Shown: positions 47,965 to 58,392 of the stretch, one piece after another
Position numbering within the stretch: the stretch's first letter is position 1
Layout of the letters: each line of letters starts with the position of its first letter
Origin: Lophius americanus
Taxonomy: Eukaryota; Chordata; Actinopteri; Lophiiformes; Lophiidae
Direction of reading: 5' to 3'
Assembly: GCA_037951165.1 (NCBI GenBank)
Contig: JBBDHG010000187.1
Coordinates: 3,611,501-3,675,500, forward strand
Length of the DNA stretch: 64,000 nucleotides
Made by a program: the position numbers and the translations under genes
The notes under the pieces: generated by a model
Told to the model about the DNA's origin: nothing
Database searches by the model: none
What the model saw: the letters and a program-made list of their open reading frames with translations, nothing else

Positions 47965-48645
47965 CTGCAGTTTATATATCTAATGAAATAGAAAATACAA
48001 AGTCCAGAATCCAAAGTGCAAGGTCCACAAATGGGCGGGGGTGAAAAAAAAACAATCCACAGATGAAACAAATCCAAATGATCAAAAACACGGAGGCAGA
48101 GTCCAAAAACAAGCAACATCCAAAAACCAAGGAAATCCACAAAAGCACACTAGGAAAGTTCTCACTGGGAGACACAAGGAAAGAACGGCTGGAAGGTTTG
48201 ACAGGAAACATCAACACCAAACAGGCACAGGAGGACAGGGGAGCAGAGAGCATTTACAATGAGACACAGCTGGAGGCAGAGCACAGGTGGACATGATTGA
48301 CAGTCAGACATGAGAATAGAATCACAGGATAGACACAGAGAGGGGAAAGGAGCACAGGTGAAAACACACAAGGTCAGGGGAGACCAGAAGCAGCACAAAA
48401 ACTAAAAAGAGAATAAAAGTGTGAAACAGGAAACAAAGAAAAAACACAGGAATTGAAACGCTAACAGAGACACATGGTACAAAGCTTTCAAAAGAAAACA
48501 GGAAACCCTGTGCAGGATGAAGAAAATCAACCTTCAAAATAAAATGACAGAACTTATACAAAATAAACCAAGAAATAACAGAATGAACACATGAATCATG
48601 AATGAAAACATGAATCTTGTCAGTCAGTTACATAAACTGGGCCCA
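47965..48645. repeat. T-poor repeat block (RepD, copy 2)
   Basis: About 680 bp strongly depleted in T on the plus strand, in short words such as CCAAAAACAAG, CACAGGTGG, GGAAACA and GACACA. It opens GTCCAGAATCCAAAGTGCAA. It resembles fish retroelement-derived blocks of the 'aggaaatccaaaaacac...cacaggtggaaac' type. Minus frames (79-93 codons, Phe/Leu/Cys/Ser-rich) result from composition. Confidence 0.5.
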
Positions 48646-48649
48646 CACA

Positions 48650-49125
48650 GTCGTCCCTGACAAGAAGTATAAACCCCGGAAAATCCCCCATTACCTGCAT
48701 TGTACGAGCAATTCCCCTGATTGAACTCCTCAAAAGTGAAGTTATGTCTGAAAAACTGTGTGAACAGTGTTTTCGTAGAAAAGGCTCCCCCTAGTGAGTA
48801 AAATATGAATTCTTAGAGTAAAGCATGAAATGTAAAAGATACATCTCCTCGAGTCAATTCATATGCGCTAAACGTGAACTAAATCAAACCGAAGGGGGAT
48901 AAAGCCCCCCTGGTGTTTGTATTATATAACTGACTTTTCCCAAATATCATATCAGTTCTTCCTTTCACTAAGGTCTGTTAAGGTATAAAATTAGAAATTA
49001 TCAATAAAATAGGTCTTGAGTTATCACGTTAAAATGAAGGATCTGCGGTGGCTAATGTGGTGAGAAGAAGATGGGATGAAGATTATGAAGATACCCCATC
49101 TTTTTTGGAGATATAAAAATGAGAT
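48650..49125 (-). repeat. RepA copy 12, near-complete with both termini
   Basis: The right end (CAGTCGTCCCTGACAAGAAG then TATAAACCCCGG), GCTCCCCCTAGTGAGTAAAA, CTCCTCGAGTCAATTCATAT, AAGCCCCCCTGGTGTTTG, TTCTTCCTTTCACTAAGGTC, TTATCACGTTAAAATGAAGG and the left tip ATACCCCATCTTTTTTGGAG-ATATAA are in uninterrupted order. At about 475 bp it is the best reference for the family. Confidence 0.82.
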
Positions 49126-49359
49126 GAAGCGACTAAAACTGAGTCCTTTGCAATTAGCAATGTCTACTGGAGATGGAACAAAGAATCAGTCATGGACAGA
49201 TAATCTAGATTTGTTCTAATTGATAACATGTTAACACGCTTATGGCAATTACGAAGTTTAACTTCAGCTAATCTTCATCATAGTTATCATCTTAGCATGC
49301 TAACAGTTGCCTGTGAGCGCAAAACCTGAAGCGCTGCTACAGATGACAATATGATTATA

Positions 49360-49737
49360 CACTGCTCCAAAAAATAAAGGGATCACTCAACCCTAAGGTG
49401 GAGTTAGGAAGCAGAAGGCCAAAGACCATTTCTCTTTCCTCATCCTTCCTGAATGAATTTTTCTGAGTTTGCATTTTGCTAATGTCCTTGTTACTACTGG
49501 TTGTGTTGATGAAATTCACGCATATTGGATCAGCCTGTGGTTCCAGTTCCACATTTTGATTTCCAGGGTGATTTAGAATCCATCCCTCACTGTGTTCATG
49601 TTTTTTGGTTTCCATCATTTTCTTCTCAACGACTTACACAATGTATAACAATAAAGATTTTCTACTTACATATTTAATTCCTCATGATCTGAGGTATATA
49701 ATGTAATATAAGTGCTTCAAAATGTTTTCAAGCAGTG
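49360..49737. mobile_element. Tc1/mariner-type non-autonomous element
   Basis: The left end reads CACTGCTCCAAAAAATAAAG then GGATCACTC; the right end is its inverted counterpart (AAGCAGTG). TA flanks both (49358-49359 and 49738-49739). It matches the fish Tc1 end 'cactgctcaaaaaaataaagggaacact' and its 3' interior (TTTTGATTTCCAGGGTGATT then TAGAATCCATCC). At 378 bp no transposase remains; the 87-codon minus frame at 49355-49618 is not transposase-like. Confidence 0.85.
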
Positions 49738-49739
49738 TA

Positions 49740-50639
49740 TTTGCAGCTATTTAGTAAATATGAAAAAATATTTGACAAGTGGAAATTTTGAACCGATGAT
49801 TGCGCTGCAGGACAAAGATGATCATCTTGGCCGGACATTGCAGTATGTTAGTGCACAATTTCTTACCGCAACCAAGTAGGCAGAGTCTTCTATAAGCAGA
49901 TACATGTACCTCATGATGTCACTAGGCGGAATAGTCGAAGAATAACTACATGATTTGGAATAACCTCATGAATCCATCCCACATTTATTGAAATATTTCA
50001 AACTGGGTCAACCAAAACATCCGCTGCTATTTCCTGCCAAAATAAATCCAATATTTTTGTTGCAGTTATTCACTGTGATTAAACTGACTGTATCTTTCAC
50101 ACGAAAATATGAGGGTTTTCAATCAGAACAGCAGGAAGTAGGTTAATCCAATCTTCCTGTCACATTCATCATGACACGGGTGTCAAACTCCATTGAATGC
50201 CCAAAGAATGGAGATTTCATTCATATCAAAACGCTCCAAATATCTCTGAGACGAAAACCTAATGTTCTCCAGCATTATCATCATCATAAAAGCTCTGAAT
50301 TAATTCTAAATATGAATCCTCCTGCCGCCTCACACACGAGGCTGATAGCCAGAAACACCCCACTGTGTCCTTATTGGAATCACTGATACACATATAATAC
50401 AGTAGATTTGCCAAAAATGGGGTTAATACGTGATAGAATCTTCTTTTCATCCATTTAAAGGCTGCTCCATGGTCACCACTGTATCCACAGCCTGTCATAG
50501 CTGACATGGTGAGGGGTGCAGTAGAGAAATGCAGACCCTGGTCACTGCATTTTCCATACTAGCCCTGAAAAGTCATGAGTGTTATGGAACTGTTAATGAG
50601 TCTATCACTCACGCTGAGTCCGCATCCGCCGCAAATCCT
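49740..50639. other. Non-coding, nothing recognised
   Basis: No supported exon or repeat. Confidence 0.5.
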
Positions 50640-51045
50640 TCCTGTTAACTCAAAACCTATGTCATGGATCGTATTCAAATTCTTACCCCCATAGACCTTA
50701 GTGTGAGGAAGTACTGGATTGATTTTGGGTCAAGTTGGTTGTATATTTTCGATATATCAGAGGCTTTCTGACACTAGGGGAAGCTTTATCTCTAAAGGTT
50801 TTTGGGTCATCATTTCTCAACTGTGTGTCTGATTTAGTCCAAATTTGGTGACTATGAATCGACTCGATGCGATCTGTCTAGTTTAGAATATATTTTACTC
50901 TTTAAAGGTGAGTCAAATAATCACCTTTTTTCTTACATGAAAAATGCTGCGGACATGGAGTTTAATCAAGGGAATGGATTGTACAACGCAGGGGGACTGG
51001 GGACTTTTTCACGAATATACCCTTGCTGCAAAGGGACAACAGCGT
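50640..51045 (+). repeat. RepA copy 13
   Basis: TTAACTCAAAACCTATGTCA with TGGATCGTATTC, then CATAGACCTTAGTGTGAGGA, GACACTAGGGGAAGCTTTAT, TGACTATGAATCGACTCGAT and the right end GTACAACGCAGGGGGACTGG then TATACCCTTGCTGC. Only the extreme left tip is missing. Confidence 0.82.
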
Positions 51046-51057
51046 TTTTTTAATAGC

Positions 51058-51172
51058 TTTGGGAGGCAGCCAGTAGACCCAGTAGAGGGAACCCATGCAA
51101 ACACGGAGAGGACATGCAAACTCCACACAATCCAGGTGGATTCTAGCCCGGAGCCCAGAACCTTCTTGCTCT
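51058..51172 (+). mobile_element. RepG LINE/SINE tail, distal part
   Basis: TGGGAGGCAGCCAGTAGACC, AACCCATGCAAACACGGAGA, GGACATGCAAACTCCACACA and CCAGAACCTTCTTGCT follow the fish tail 'tgggaggaagccggagtacccggagagaacccacgcagacacggggagaacatgcaaactccacaca...gaaccttcttgct'. It abuts the end of RepA copy 13. Confidence 0.7.
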
Positions 51173-51582
51173 GTCTCTTCTTCTTGCGTGTCTCTGTGAT
51201 GCTCTTCCTGACACAGCAGCATACTTACAAATGGTAGTGGAAGCTGTAGTCATCCAACTCCATCCATCTATCTCCGTGTTCCAGGAATCTTTGTCAGGAA
51301 GGAAACATTTCAATCATCTTTTGGAACGTGCAGCACTCACATCTGTAACGGAATTCCTGAACAACCCATATGAACCCGGCTCCTCCTCCTTCCGTCTTGA
51401 ACACCAGTTTCCTTTTGCGCCCTCCCTATGTCCTGTGAGTGGGTTATGATATGTTTGCACACCTCATGTGTTTTGCAAACCTAGAAAATAGACACCGACA
51501 TTCTGTAAACAGTTGACTGCTGGGAGTTTTCCTCCTATATCCCTGAAGGGAGTGGAGAATCCCGTCCACACAGCTCTGCTGA
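51173..51582. other. Non-coding, nothing recognised
   Basis: No supported exon or repeat. Confidence 0.5.
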
Positions 51583-51645
51583 GCCTCTCCCCTCCCCTCC
51601 ACCCTCTCCTCCGCCCTCCCCTCTACCCTCTCCTCTGCCCTGCCT
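51583..51645. repeat. C-rich (CCCTCC)n-like tract, G-rich on minus strand
   Basis: Imperfect CCTCTCCCCT/CCACCCTCTCCTCCGCCC units. The minus strand carries several runs of three or four G separated by 1-9 nt. Confidence 0.85.
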
Positions 51646-53317
51646 GCATGCTTCCGCGGCCCCAGCGGCATGTCTGCTCTCTGGGCGCTGCTGCAAAGAA
51701 AAGGCCCTCAGAGCTTCACCACTCCAGACGGCTCTCCCCGAGGTGCCACCCTCGCCGCAACCCTGCTCCATCTCTCCCTCACACATTCAGTTAGCAACAT
51801 TCCGGCCCCAGCGTCTACAGTGGAGCTCTTGTTGTGCCATGACGCTTTTTATATCATGTGTGCCAGTGGGCCATTTGACTCAGGGATTTGGACTACATGG
51901 CGAGAAAAGAAGCCCATTTGTCCTGTCTTGTTCTGGATGGCCAGCTGACTGCCCATCTGACCACCTTCACACACACTGATTCTGAGTTAACGGTACAAAT
52001 ATAAACTAACATCTGAGCTGCTGACCTCTTGATTGTGACATACCTTTTGCAGAGCGCTGCGAGTGTTATGTTTACTTTTGCTGGTGCAGCCGTCCGGTAT
52101 CTGACATCGGATCCATATGTGATCAATCCGTCAGGCTTCTTCTTGGAAAGAAACGGTTTTCCACAGCAATTATCCTGGAATCTCTAACAAAATCCAGTCG
52201 AGCAGAACGGGGTTAACTTGCCGCTGACACTTACCAGCTGTCACCTGACACTTTGTTTTCCACATAAGGAGCATCAGAGTTTGGTTTCATCACCGGTATT
52301 ACTCAATCACAATCATTCTTGGTGTGGGGATGAAGGAAATGGGGGAGATTTTCATTAGAGGTGGACGTGATTCATCCAACTTCAACTGGGAGGTTTTCAC
52401 AGGACTTGAACTATTTCGCAAAGATCTGGACCCCATGATGAAGGAAGCATGTGAAGTGATGAATGTGGGAGTTCTGTACAGTGTGTAATGATGGAGGACA
52501 CACACCCAGCTCGCTGACTGAGGTACAGCACTATGTAATGTTTGGCCGCCCTGTGACGGACCAGTGCCAGCTCTGTTCTGCTCCGCTGCTGCCAAACAAG
52601 ACCACAACACGGGCCACAGCGGCATGTCCTCCTCTATTACAGCCACGCATGGCTGACCCCAGCCTACCAGCTGTTCACAGGCACCGTAAATCTCCCTTAG
52701 GTGCTGTTTTTTTTCACAACTGACCTCAGACCAACTGTACTGTCACTGTCAATAAACCACTGGGTTTTACGGGACACGGAGGGGAAACATGCTTGTCCAT
52801 ACAATGATAACAGGAATCAGGCGATTGCCCTAAAAGAGCGCCCAGCTCTTTGCCTCCCATAGAAGGAACCAGTCCTTCACTGTGAGGAGCTTGTTTGATT
52901 TGGAATTTCATACTTAAATTCTTCCGTTCTTTTTCAGCCACATTAAAACCCTTTAAAATCCTCACCAAGAGAAAAAAAAAAAGGCGTTGATGTAAGCTAA
53001 TGTTTTATTTCTTTGGAACAATTATTCATCAGTAGTAACTCAAATAGTTTGGTCAAGCATGTATTTAATCAGTGAATAAAATCAGAAAAAAAAATCAAAA
53101 TGAATCACAGTGAAATTTTGAATTTCAAGGAAAATAGTCTTAGATCCTTGATCTTGGATAAAATTAGTCCAACGTTTTGGTTAAACATGTTTTTGGGAAA
53201 CTATTTGACCCTTATTAGACTTTTCTGTGCAGTAAGTCATCACAGGCTTTAATATGCCAATAAGTAATCCTAATTTTAGAATAAGACTTTCTCAATAGCC
53301 ATAGTTAATCCCTCCTC
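51646..53317. other. Non-coding; GC-richer at the left side
   Basis: 51640-51790 is locally GC-rich with a few CpGs, but I see no TATA, exon or splice logic to call a promoter. The 115-codon minus frame 52299-52646 is unrecognised. Confidence 0.45.
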
Positions 53318-53390
53318 CTCGAAGGCCCCTTTAATTTCTGGTGTCCCACAGGGCTCCTTAATTGGCCCCTTACTCTTTAAGCTAGTACTG
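53318..53390 (+). pseudogene. LINE reverse-transcriptase fragment (GVPQGS motif)
   Basis: The plus strand reads SGVPQGSLIGPLLFKLVLCH from 53337. GVPQGSxxGPLLF is the conserved RT block of CR1/L2/Rex1-type LINEs (consensus SGVPQGSVLGPLLF). Flanking sequence does not extend the domain, so it is a short relic. Confidence 0.8.
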
Positions 53391-54006
53391 TGTCATAGAA
53401 TAACCAGGTTAAGTCAAGGGGGTTCACATTTTTAACTAAGAAATATAGACTCAAAATGAAATGTTTGTTTGTCCTAGCAGGACAACAAAGGGTAAAACCT
53501 CTCAGTAAAAACTCAGTTATATAAGAGACCTGTTTAGAATTGTAGATTCGTGTTTTAAATATGCTTAAGACTGAATATCGTCATGCGGACGTGGAGTTTG
53601 ATATGTGTGCTGACTACTGTGTTACTCTCGGGTGAAGTACAGTGTTTTAGAAAGAAGAACCATAAACATGTGAGATGGGGAAAAAAAGTAAACTGTGGTG
53701 GAGAAAATGACAATTTTCCTTTGAGTCACACTCACAAACCTACTTTTGCTTTTAAACACACACACACACACACAGACATCAGTGAAAGCAGTACCTGTGG
53801 TGGGATGTCTGCCAGATTGTGAAATCACACACAGCTCTGAGTCTGTGTCGGAACTCCAGTATTTCACGTTGTGTTTCTCAGAAGAGGAGCTACAGCCATG
53901 GCGATAAGCAGAAAAGGTCCAATTATAGCAGGCTTTTTCTCGCCATATGATACTTAACTATTTTAAACTAATGGAAGAGTTCTCAGATCCCTCTCTACCT
54001 TATAAC

Positions 54007-54007
<1 letters not shown>
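53391..54007. other. Non-coding, nothing recognised
   Basis: A short CA array at about 53757-53774. No exon. Confidence 0.5.

Positions 54008-54040
<33 letters not shown>
54008..54040. repeat. (ATT)11 microsatellite
   Basis: Perfect ATT array of 33 nt followed by ATCATT. Confidence 0.95.
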
Positions 54041-54042
<2 letters not shown>

Positions 54043-54322
54043 CATTAACATCTTTCAATTACTTCTATTAGCGATTCTTATTGCTCTCTGCTATTTCTAT
54101 TGGAATTTTAACACAATTTTTTTCTTCTGTTTTTAATTAATTATTGTAATTTTTTCTAAAATATCAAGGAGTTGAAACACAAATAATTTTTACTTCATAA
54201 AGGAGCATTGAATCTTATGTAAAAGTCACAATATTGAAACGTATTGTCTTAAAAGGTGAATTTTTTCAGCGCAAACATAAGTACAGCAGTCTTACGAACA
54301 AACACGCACTTATTATTGCATA

Positions 54323-54720
54323 AGCCATAACATTATAACCACTGATAAGTGATATCAGAATAACGATACTTATCTCTGTACAATAGCACCTGTCAGTGGG
54401 TGGGATGTATTAGGCAGTAAGTGATGTGAAGAGCAAGGACAAAAGGTTAATGATAAGGATTTGATTTGGACAAAAGCAAGATCATAACTATAACTGCAGG
54501 TCTTGTTGGGTGGTACAATCTGATGTGGTTAGTAAAGTGTGAAAGTGGTTTAAGGAAGGACAACTGGTGAACAGGTGACAATATCATGGGCTCACTGATG
54601 CCCATGGGGAGAGAAGTCTAGGGCATCTTGTCCCATCGCTCAGGAGAGCTACAGGATCCCAAATAGCTGAAAAAGTTCTGATAGGAAGGTGTCTGAACTC
54701 ACAGTTCATGGGTCCCTTAT
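54323..54720 (+). mobile_element. Tc1-like transposon, truncated, with dead transposase 5' part
   Basis: It opens GCCATAACATTATAACCACT and GATAAGTGATATCAG, the known fish Tc1-like 5' end. CACCTGTCAGTGGGTGGGAT then TGTATTAGGCAG and a transposase start region follow. Recognisable pieces are AGGTCTTGTTGGGTGG, AAGTGGTTTAAGGAAGGACA and ATAGCTGAAAAAGTTCTGAT, corresponding to the N-terminal DNA-binding half. The frame is broken: KWFKEGQLVNR runs into TGA, and other frames are needed further on. The DDE domain and 3' end are missing. Confidence 0.75.
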
Positions 54721-54951
54721 GGGGTGAAACAATAGAAAGAAATGTACATTTCGAACTAAATAGTTAATAGTTGAGTAAAAATGCCAAAAAGAAAGTTTGG
54801 TCTTCCTTGTTTGTGTATTTGACATTTTTTTTTGCAGAAAACAAGAGGATCTTTTCCAGGAGAAAACAAATATAACAAAGATGAATGAAGTCAGTGCCGG
54901 AGCTTCAGAATTAATAGTCAAGACAAAGCAAATGTGTGTTCATAATGAGCT

Positions 54952-54957
54952 TTTATT
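54952..54957 (-). terminator. Candidate polyadenylation signal AATAAA for plpp3
   Basis: The plus strand reads TTTATT, which is AATAAA in gene orientation. It lies about 2.04 kb after the stop codon and is the first canonical signal reached. A U/GU-rich stretch follows within 40 nt. The alternative is ATTAAA (minus) at 55065-55070. Confidence 0.6.
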
Positions 54958-55723
54958 TAAAAGCACATGTATTACAGCTAAGTACATTTAGCAGAAAAAA
55001 ACAGCATTGCAACTATGTCTTTTGTACAAAACAACAAAACAATACAAAAATACTAATATTGAATTTTAATAAAATTGTGGGTGTATTTGTTTTTTGACTG
55101 CATATAAGAAACGTAACTATTACAATCTACAATAGTTTAGTTATCTAGATACAAAAATCTGTCCATGGATGCTTTTTAAGCAGCATTTTGTAGAGAACAC
55201 AGGTCTGTAATCATAGTGGATATATCTAAACATGTTAAAGAAACAATATCTTACAGAGTTAATTTTAGTGATCTATACATTATTTAAATATCTATATAAA
55301 AAAAGAGTGTGAAAACAGCTTTGTGAAATGATAGGACGGACTATACGTTGAGAAAGATGTGCAACATGACGGACTGTGTTACTGGAGGATATCTGAGTGG
55401 GCTGTAAATAAAAAGGGCTTCTGTGTCTGTACAGCTGCTAGTGACTGTACAGGAAAGGCTATAAACACACAGCGTTAAAGATACTTCTTAGAAGAGAATA
55501 AAAATATTAGATCCACAGTTTGTATAACATCCACCTAGTCACTTACACACAGTGGCACACATGAGCTCATGACAGTGTGTGTGTGTTCCATGAAATGGAT
55601 TATCAAGACGGGGTTGCTTTTCACAGAACACAGCGCTCAGACATACGGTATGTACACACAAACACACACACGCACACAAACACACGCACGATGTTCATGT
55701 ACAAGCACAAGAGAGTGCAGGAG

Positions 55724-55727
<4 letters not shown>

Positions 55728-55760
<33 letters not shown>
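55728..55760. repeat. (CA)n microsatellite inside the plpp3 3' UTR
   Basis: AC/CA array of 33 nt, with interrupted CA-rich sequence from about 55655. It would be a UG-repeat in the plpp3 mRNA. Confidence 0.93.
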
Positions 55761-55761
<1 letters not shown>

Positions 55762-56996
55762 CCATTGTCAATGAGTGATTGGGTGGGTGAGAGCCCCTCC
55801 CTGCCAGCAGAAAGAGCTCAAGTCGTCCTAGAAAAAAAAATGTGCCAGCTCAGCTATAAATCATCACCCTCTTTCCAGGGTGACAGACCTCACCTTGACT
55901 CCGCACACCCATCCCCTTCCTGTTTAGGAAGCCATTACACATGTCCCCAAGAACAGGAAGTGGCATGGCACAGCCACGCCTGTAACAGTGACGGGTGCTG
56001 GGAGGACCGGAGATCTGCCGCCCTCCTTCCACAGACAATATCTTCAATTGAATACATCCAACACACAAGAAATGCAACATCCCGGTTTTTGGCTGCTCTG
56101 ATAGTCCGCTAAAAAGCTTGACCTGCTGACCTGGAGACAGAGGTATGCAACATCAGAGGGCTCCAGCTCCTCCTGCCAAAGACACACTTCATTTGGACAC
56201 TTGTGTCTCGGCAGTCGATCTGCTGACAAGGCTTAGGAGGATCAGAACATGATCCAGACAACAGCCTACTACTAAAGGGTTATTGGTGCTGAAGCCATGC
56301 TTGCCTAAATTTATCCTGCCCTGGTCGGCGTCTCGGAGTTCATATTTCTGTCTCGTGGATGTCAGCATGGCCAAGTTTCTGTCGGACGTCTCAGGCAGCG
56401 AGTGGTGATAATGGACAATGAACTTAAAAACAGTGCTATAGGTCATACTTTCTATACTGTTAATACATCTATGCTGCTAGCTATTGCAGTAATATCCTTC
56501 CCGTAGCTAAGGAAGTTGTTGTTGTTCTATGGCGTTCCAAAGCCACAGAGAGTTCAGAGAGGAAGAAATCCCTCTCTCCTTCGGCAGGGAGTTTGTTTGT
56601 TTGTTTTGTTTTTCGTCTCGTCTCTTCATTTGTTCATCTTCACAAGTGTTTTCCCTTTCTGTGGTTCTACCTCCATCAACCCTCAGCTCTGCCTGTCAGC
56701 TCAATCACTTCATTAATTGGTTTTGTCTTTAGCCTCAATTCTTTTCTGTTTGTGCTCAAATGTTGATAAGTTGTTAACTAATAGTACTTTAATTCTGGAT
56801 AGTGAGAGGGGATTCTGCTGTACAAATCTCAAATCTGACACCCCGGTCCACAAAGTGCCGTGCTGGGCGCTGCATTAAGGAGGAGGACGCCATTCGAGTA
56901 GCAGCTACAGTCTCTCGTCGCTACATTCTACTGTCCGATGGGTGAGCAGCGCTGTGGTTGGCTCCTCAGTCACAGGACGACGTGGCGGGCGCTCTC

Positions 56997-57125
56997 TCAC
57001 ACCATGTTGTGGTGGTTGTTCCTCTCAATGAGGTCGGATGAAGAGAGCAGCTCCTTCTTGATGGGAGAGGGCGGAGGTGTAGCCGGCTCCACCCTGGGCT
57101 TGAACAAGTCTGACACGTAAAACAC
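56997..57125 (-). CDS. plpp3: plpp3 terminal coding exon with stop codon
   Basis: The minus strand encodes 42 residues and a TGA stop (56997-56999). It starts VFYVSDLFK, which completes the sixth membrane segment begun in the preceding exon. The cytosolic tail follows and ends SSSDLIERNNHHNMV. The close of vertebrate LPP3 (RNNHHNM plus one hydrophobic residue) is distinctive and settles the paralogue. The acceptor is strong: a CT-rich tract then CCACCAG immediately before GTG TTT TAC. The reading frame continues in phase 0 from the exon at 63375-63551. The middle of the tail is proline-rich (PATPPPSP), as expected for a variable cytosolic tail. Overlapping open frames here are out-of-frame shadows. 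Confidence 0.95.
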   Translation of the reverse strand: MFYVSDLFKPRVEPATPPPSPIKKELLSSSDLIERNNHHNMV

Positions 57126-57239
57126 CTGGTGGAAACAGAGAGACAGAGCATTTTTAGACATTTCTTGGTTACGTCCAGTTACATGAGTTGGTTTAGTGGG
57201 CTTTAAAAAAAGTCCTATGTATGAAATACGACTTCCTCT

Positions 57240-57360
57240 ATAGCATCCACCTCAGTGGCACCTTTGACATATGGTGTCCCTCAGGGCTTCATCCGGGGCA
57301 CATGACTGTTTAGCTTATACAGTACATGCTGCCACTGGGTCATATTATAAATAGGTTAGG
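57240..57360 (+). pseudogene. L2-type LINE reverse-transcriptase fragment in plpp3 intron
   Basis: The plus strand reads YGVPQGFIRGT, then a stop, then LFSLY and CCHWVIL, from 57270. It matches the L2-type block YGVPQGSILGPLLFSLY with an in-frame stop and a short insertion. It lies antisense to plpp3. Confidence 0.75.
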
Positions 57361-58356
57361 TCAACATTTTTCAAGTGACTCAAACTGTCCTCAACCAAAC
57401 AGCTGATCAGGATATTAAAGGGTTAATGTGCAAATTAGCGTGACGTTAGCAATAGCGATACAAGTAATGAGAAATCATTGATTAAAAAAGGTTGGTTGTG
57501 TTAATGATACTACAGTGAAAATAGTAATGATTGAGGGAGGGCCGTTTCTGCATACAGGCCTGGGTAATCTCTGGCTCAAAACAAATAAAGCGATATTTAT
57601 CTGGGCATAAGTACAGAACACATGCAGCACATTGGACGGCAGCTCCGTTTCTCTAAAATCATTATCTCAAATTTTTTTAAACTGTACTGATTGATTTCCC
57701 TTGGCCAAAGAGTTGAAGTGAGGGTTCTGAAGTCTATTCAATAATAAAACCTCGCAATTTATGGCTGAATCTGTTTTCCTTATCTCTCCGTTTCAGTGGC
57801 TGACTAAAAAAACTTTTTTTTTTTACTTCTCTGAAATGAGCTGGTTCTGGAAATACTGTGGAAAAAAACATTACTGGAGTGTAAAGATGTGGATATATAC
57901 CCTCGTGTTCAGATGCCAGCAGGGAAGCTGAGCGCTTGAGTCTAATTAGAAAGGCTGCATTACTTCATAATGCGATGATAAGAAACTCTTCATCACCTCC
58001 CTCTGTCAAACCGTGTGTAGTCCCACAGCGCCGCTGACTAATCTGTATGAGGTTCTTGCTAAACCGAAGGCTTTATTAAACCCTGGGTAATCTATGAGAT
58101 GAAGCCAGGGGTGAATTCCCATTTTACATCAAGGATGAAGTCAGTTTGGCAGAAACAGGAATAGTGAGAGAGGGATAAAAAACAAGAAATCTCTTGCTAA
58201 GATCATGGTGACATCATACGTCAAACAGGAAAATAGGCAGCGCTGAACAGGAAGTGGGACCGTGGAAACTCCTGTCCACTGTAAGAGTGGATTAGCGAGT
58301 CCTCTAACAGGGGTCTAAGGTCCCTTATGAGCTGCAGTGGCTTCAGATGCCGTCTA

Positions 58357-58392
58357 ACACACACACACACGCACACACACACACACACACAC
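58357..58392. repeat. (CA)n microsatellite
   Basis: AC array with one GCAC interruption. Confidence 0.93.

Larger units (their letters stand above)
54935..56996 (-). other. plpp3: plpp3 3' untranslated region (inferred extent)
   Basis: This is the sequence following the plpp3 stop on the minus strand down to the first canonical AATAAA, about 2.06 kb. I infer it is the 3' UTR because no AATAAA occurs closer to the stop, and because the sequence just past the signal on the minus strand is T/GT-rich (TGCTTTGTCTTG). A CA microsatellite (55728-55760) lies inside. A variant ATTAAA at 55065-55070 could give a slightly shorter form. The AT-rich distal part (54960-55560) is typical of vertebrate UTR ends. 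No transcript data are available, so the end is provisional. Confidence 0.65.

Noticed and set aside
51640..51790. CpG island or promoter
   Set aside because: GC-rich only over about 150 bp, few CpGs, no transcription-start elements or adjacent first exon.
52299..52723. Opposed 115- and 86-codon frames
   Set aside because: Considered as a possible exon or transposase remnant; neither matches a family I know and splice sites are not convincing.
56966..57151. 61-codon minus frame and 60-codon plus frame over the plpp3 last exon
   Set aside because: Out-of-frame shadows of the real plpp3 reading frame.
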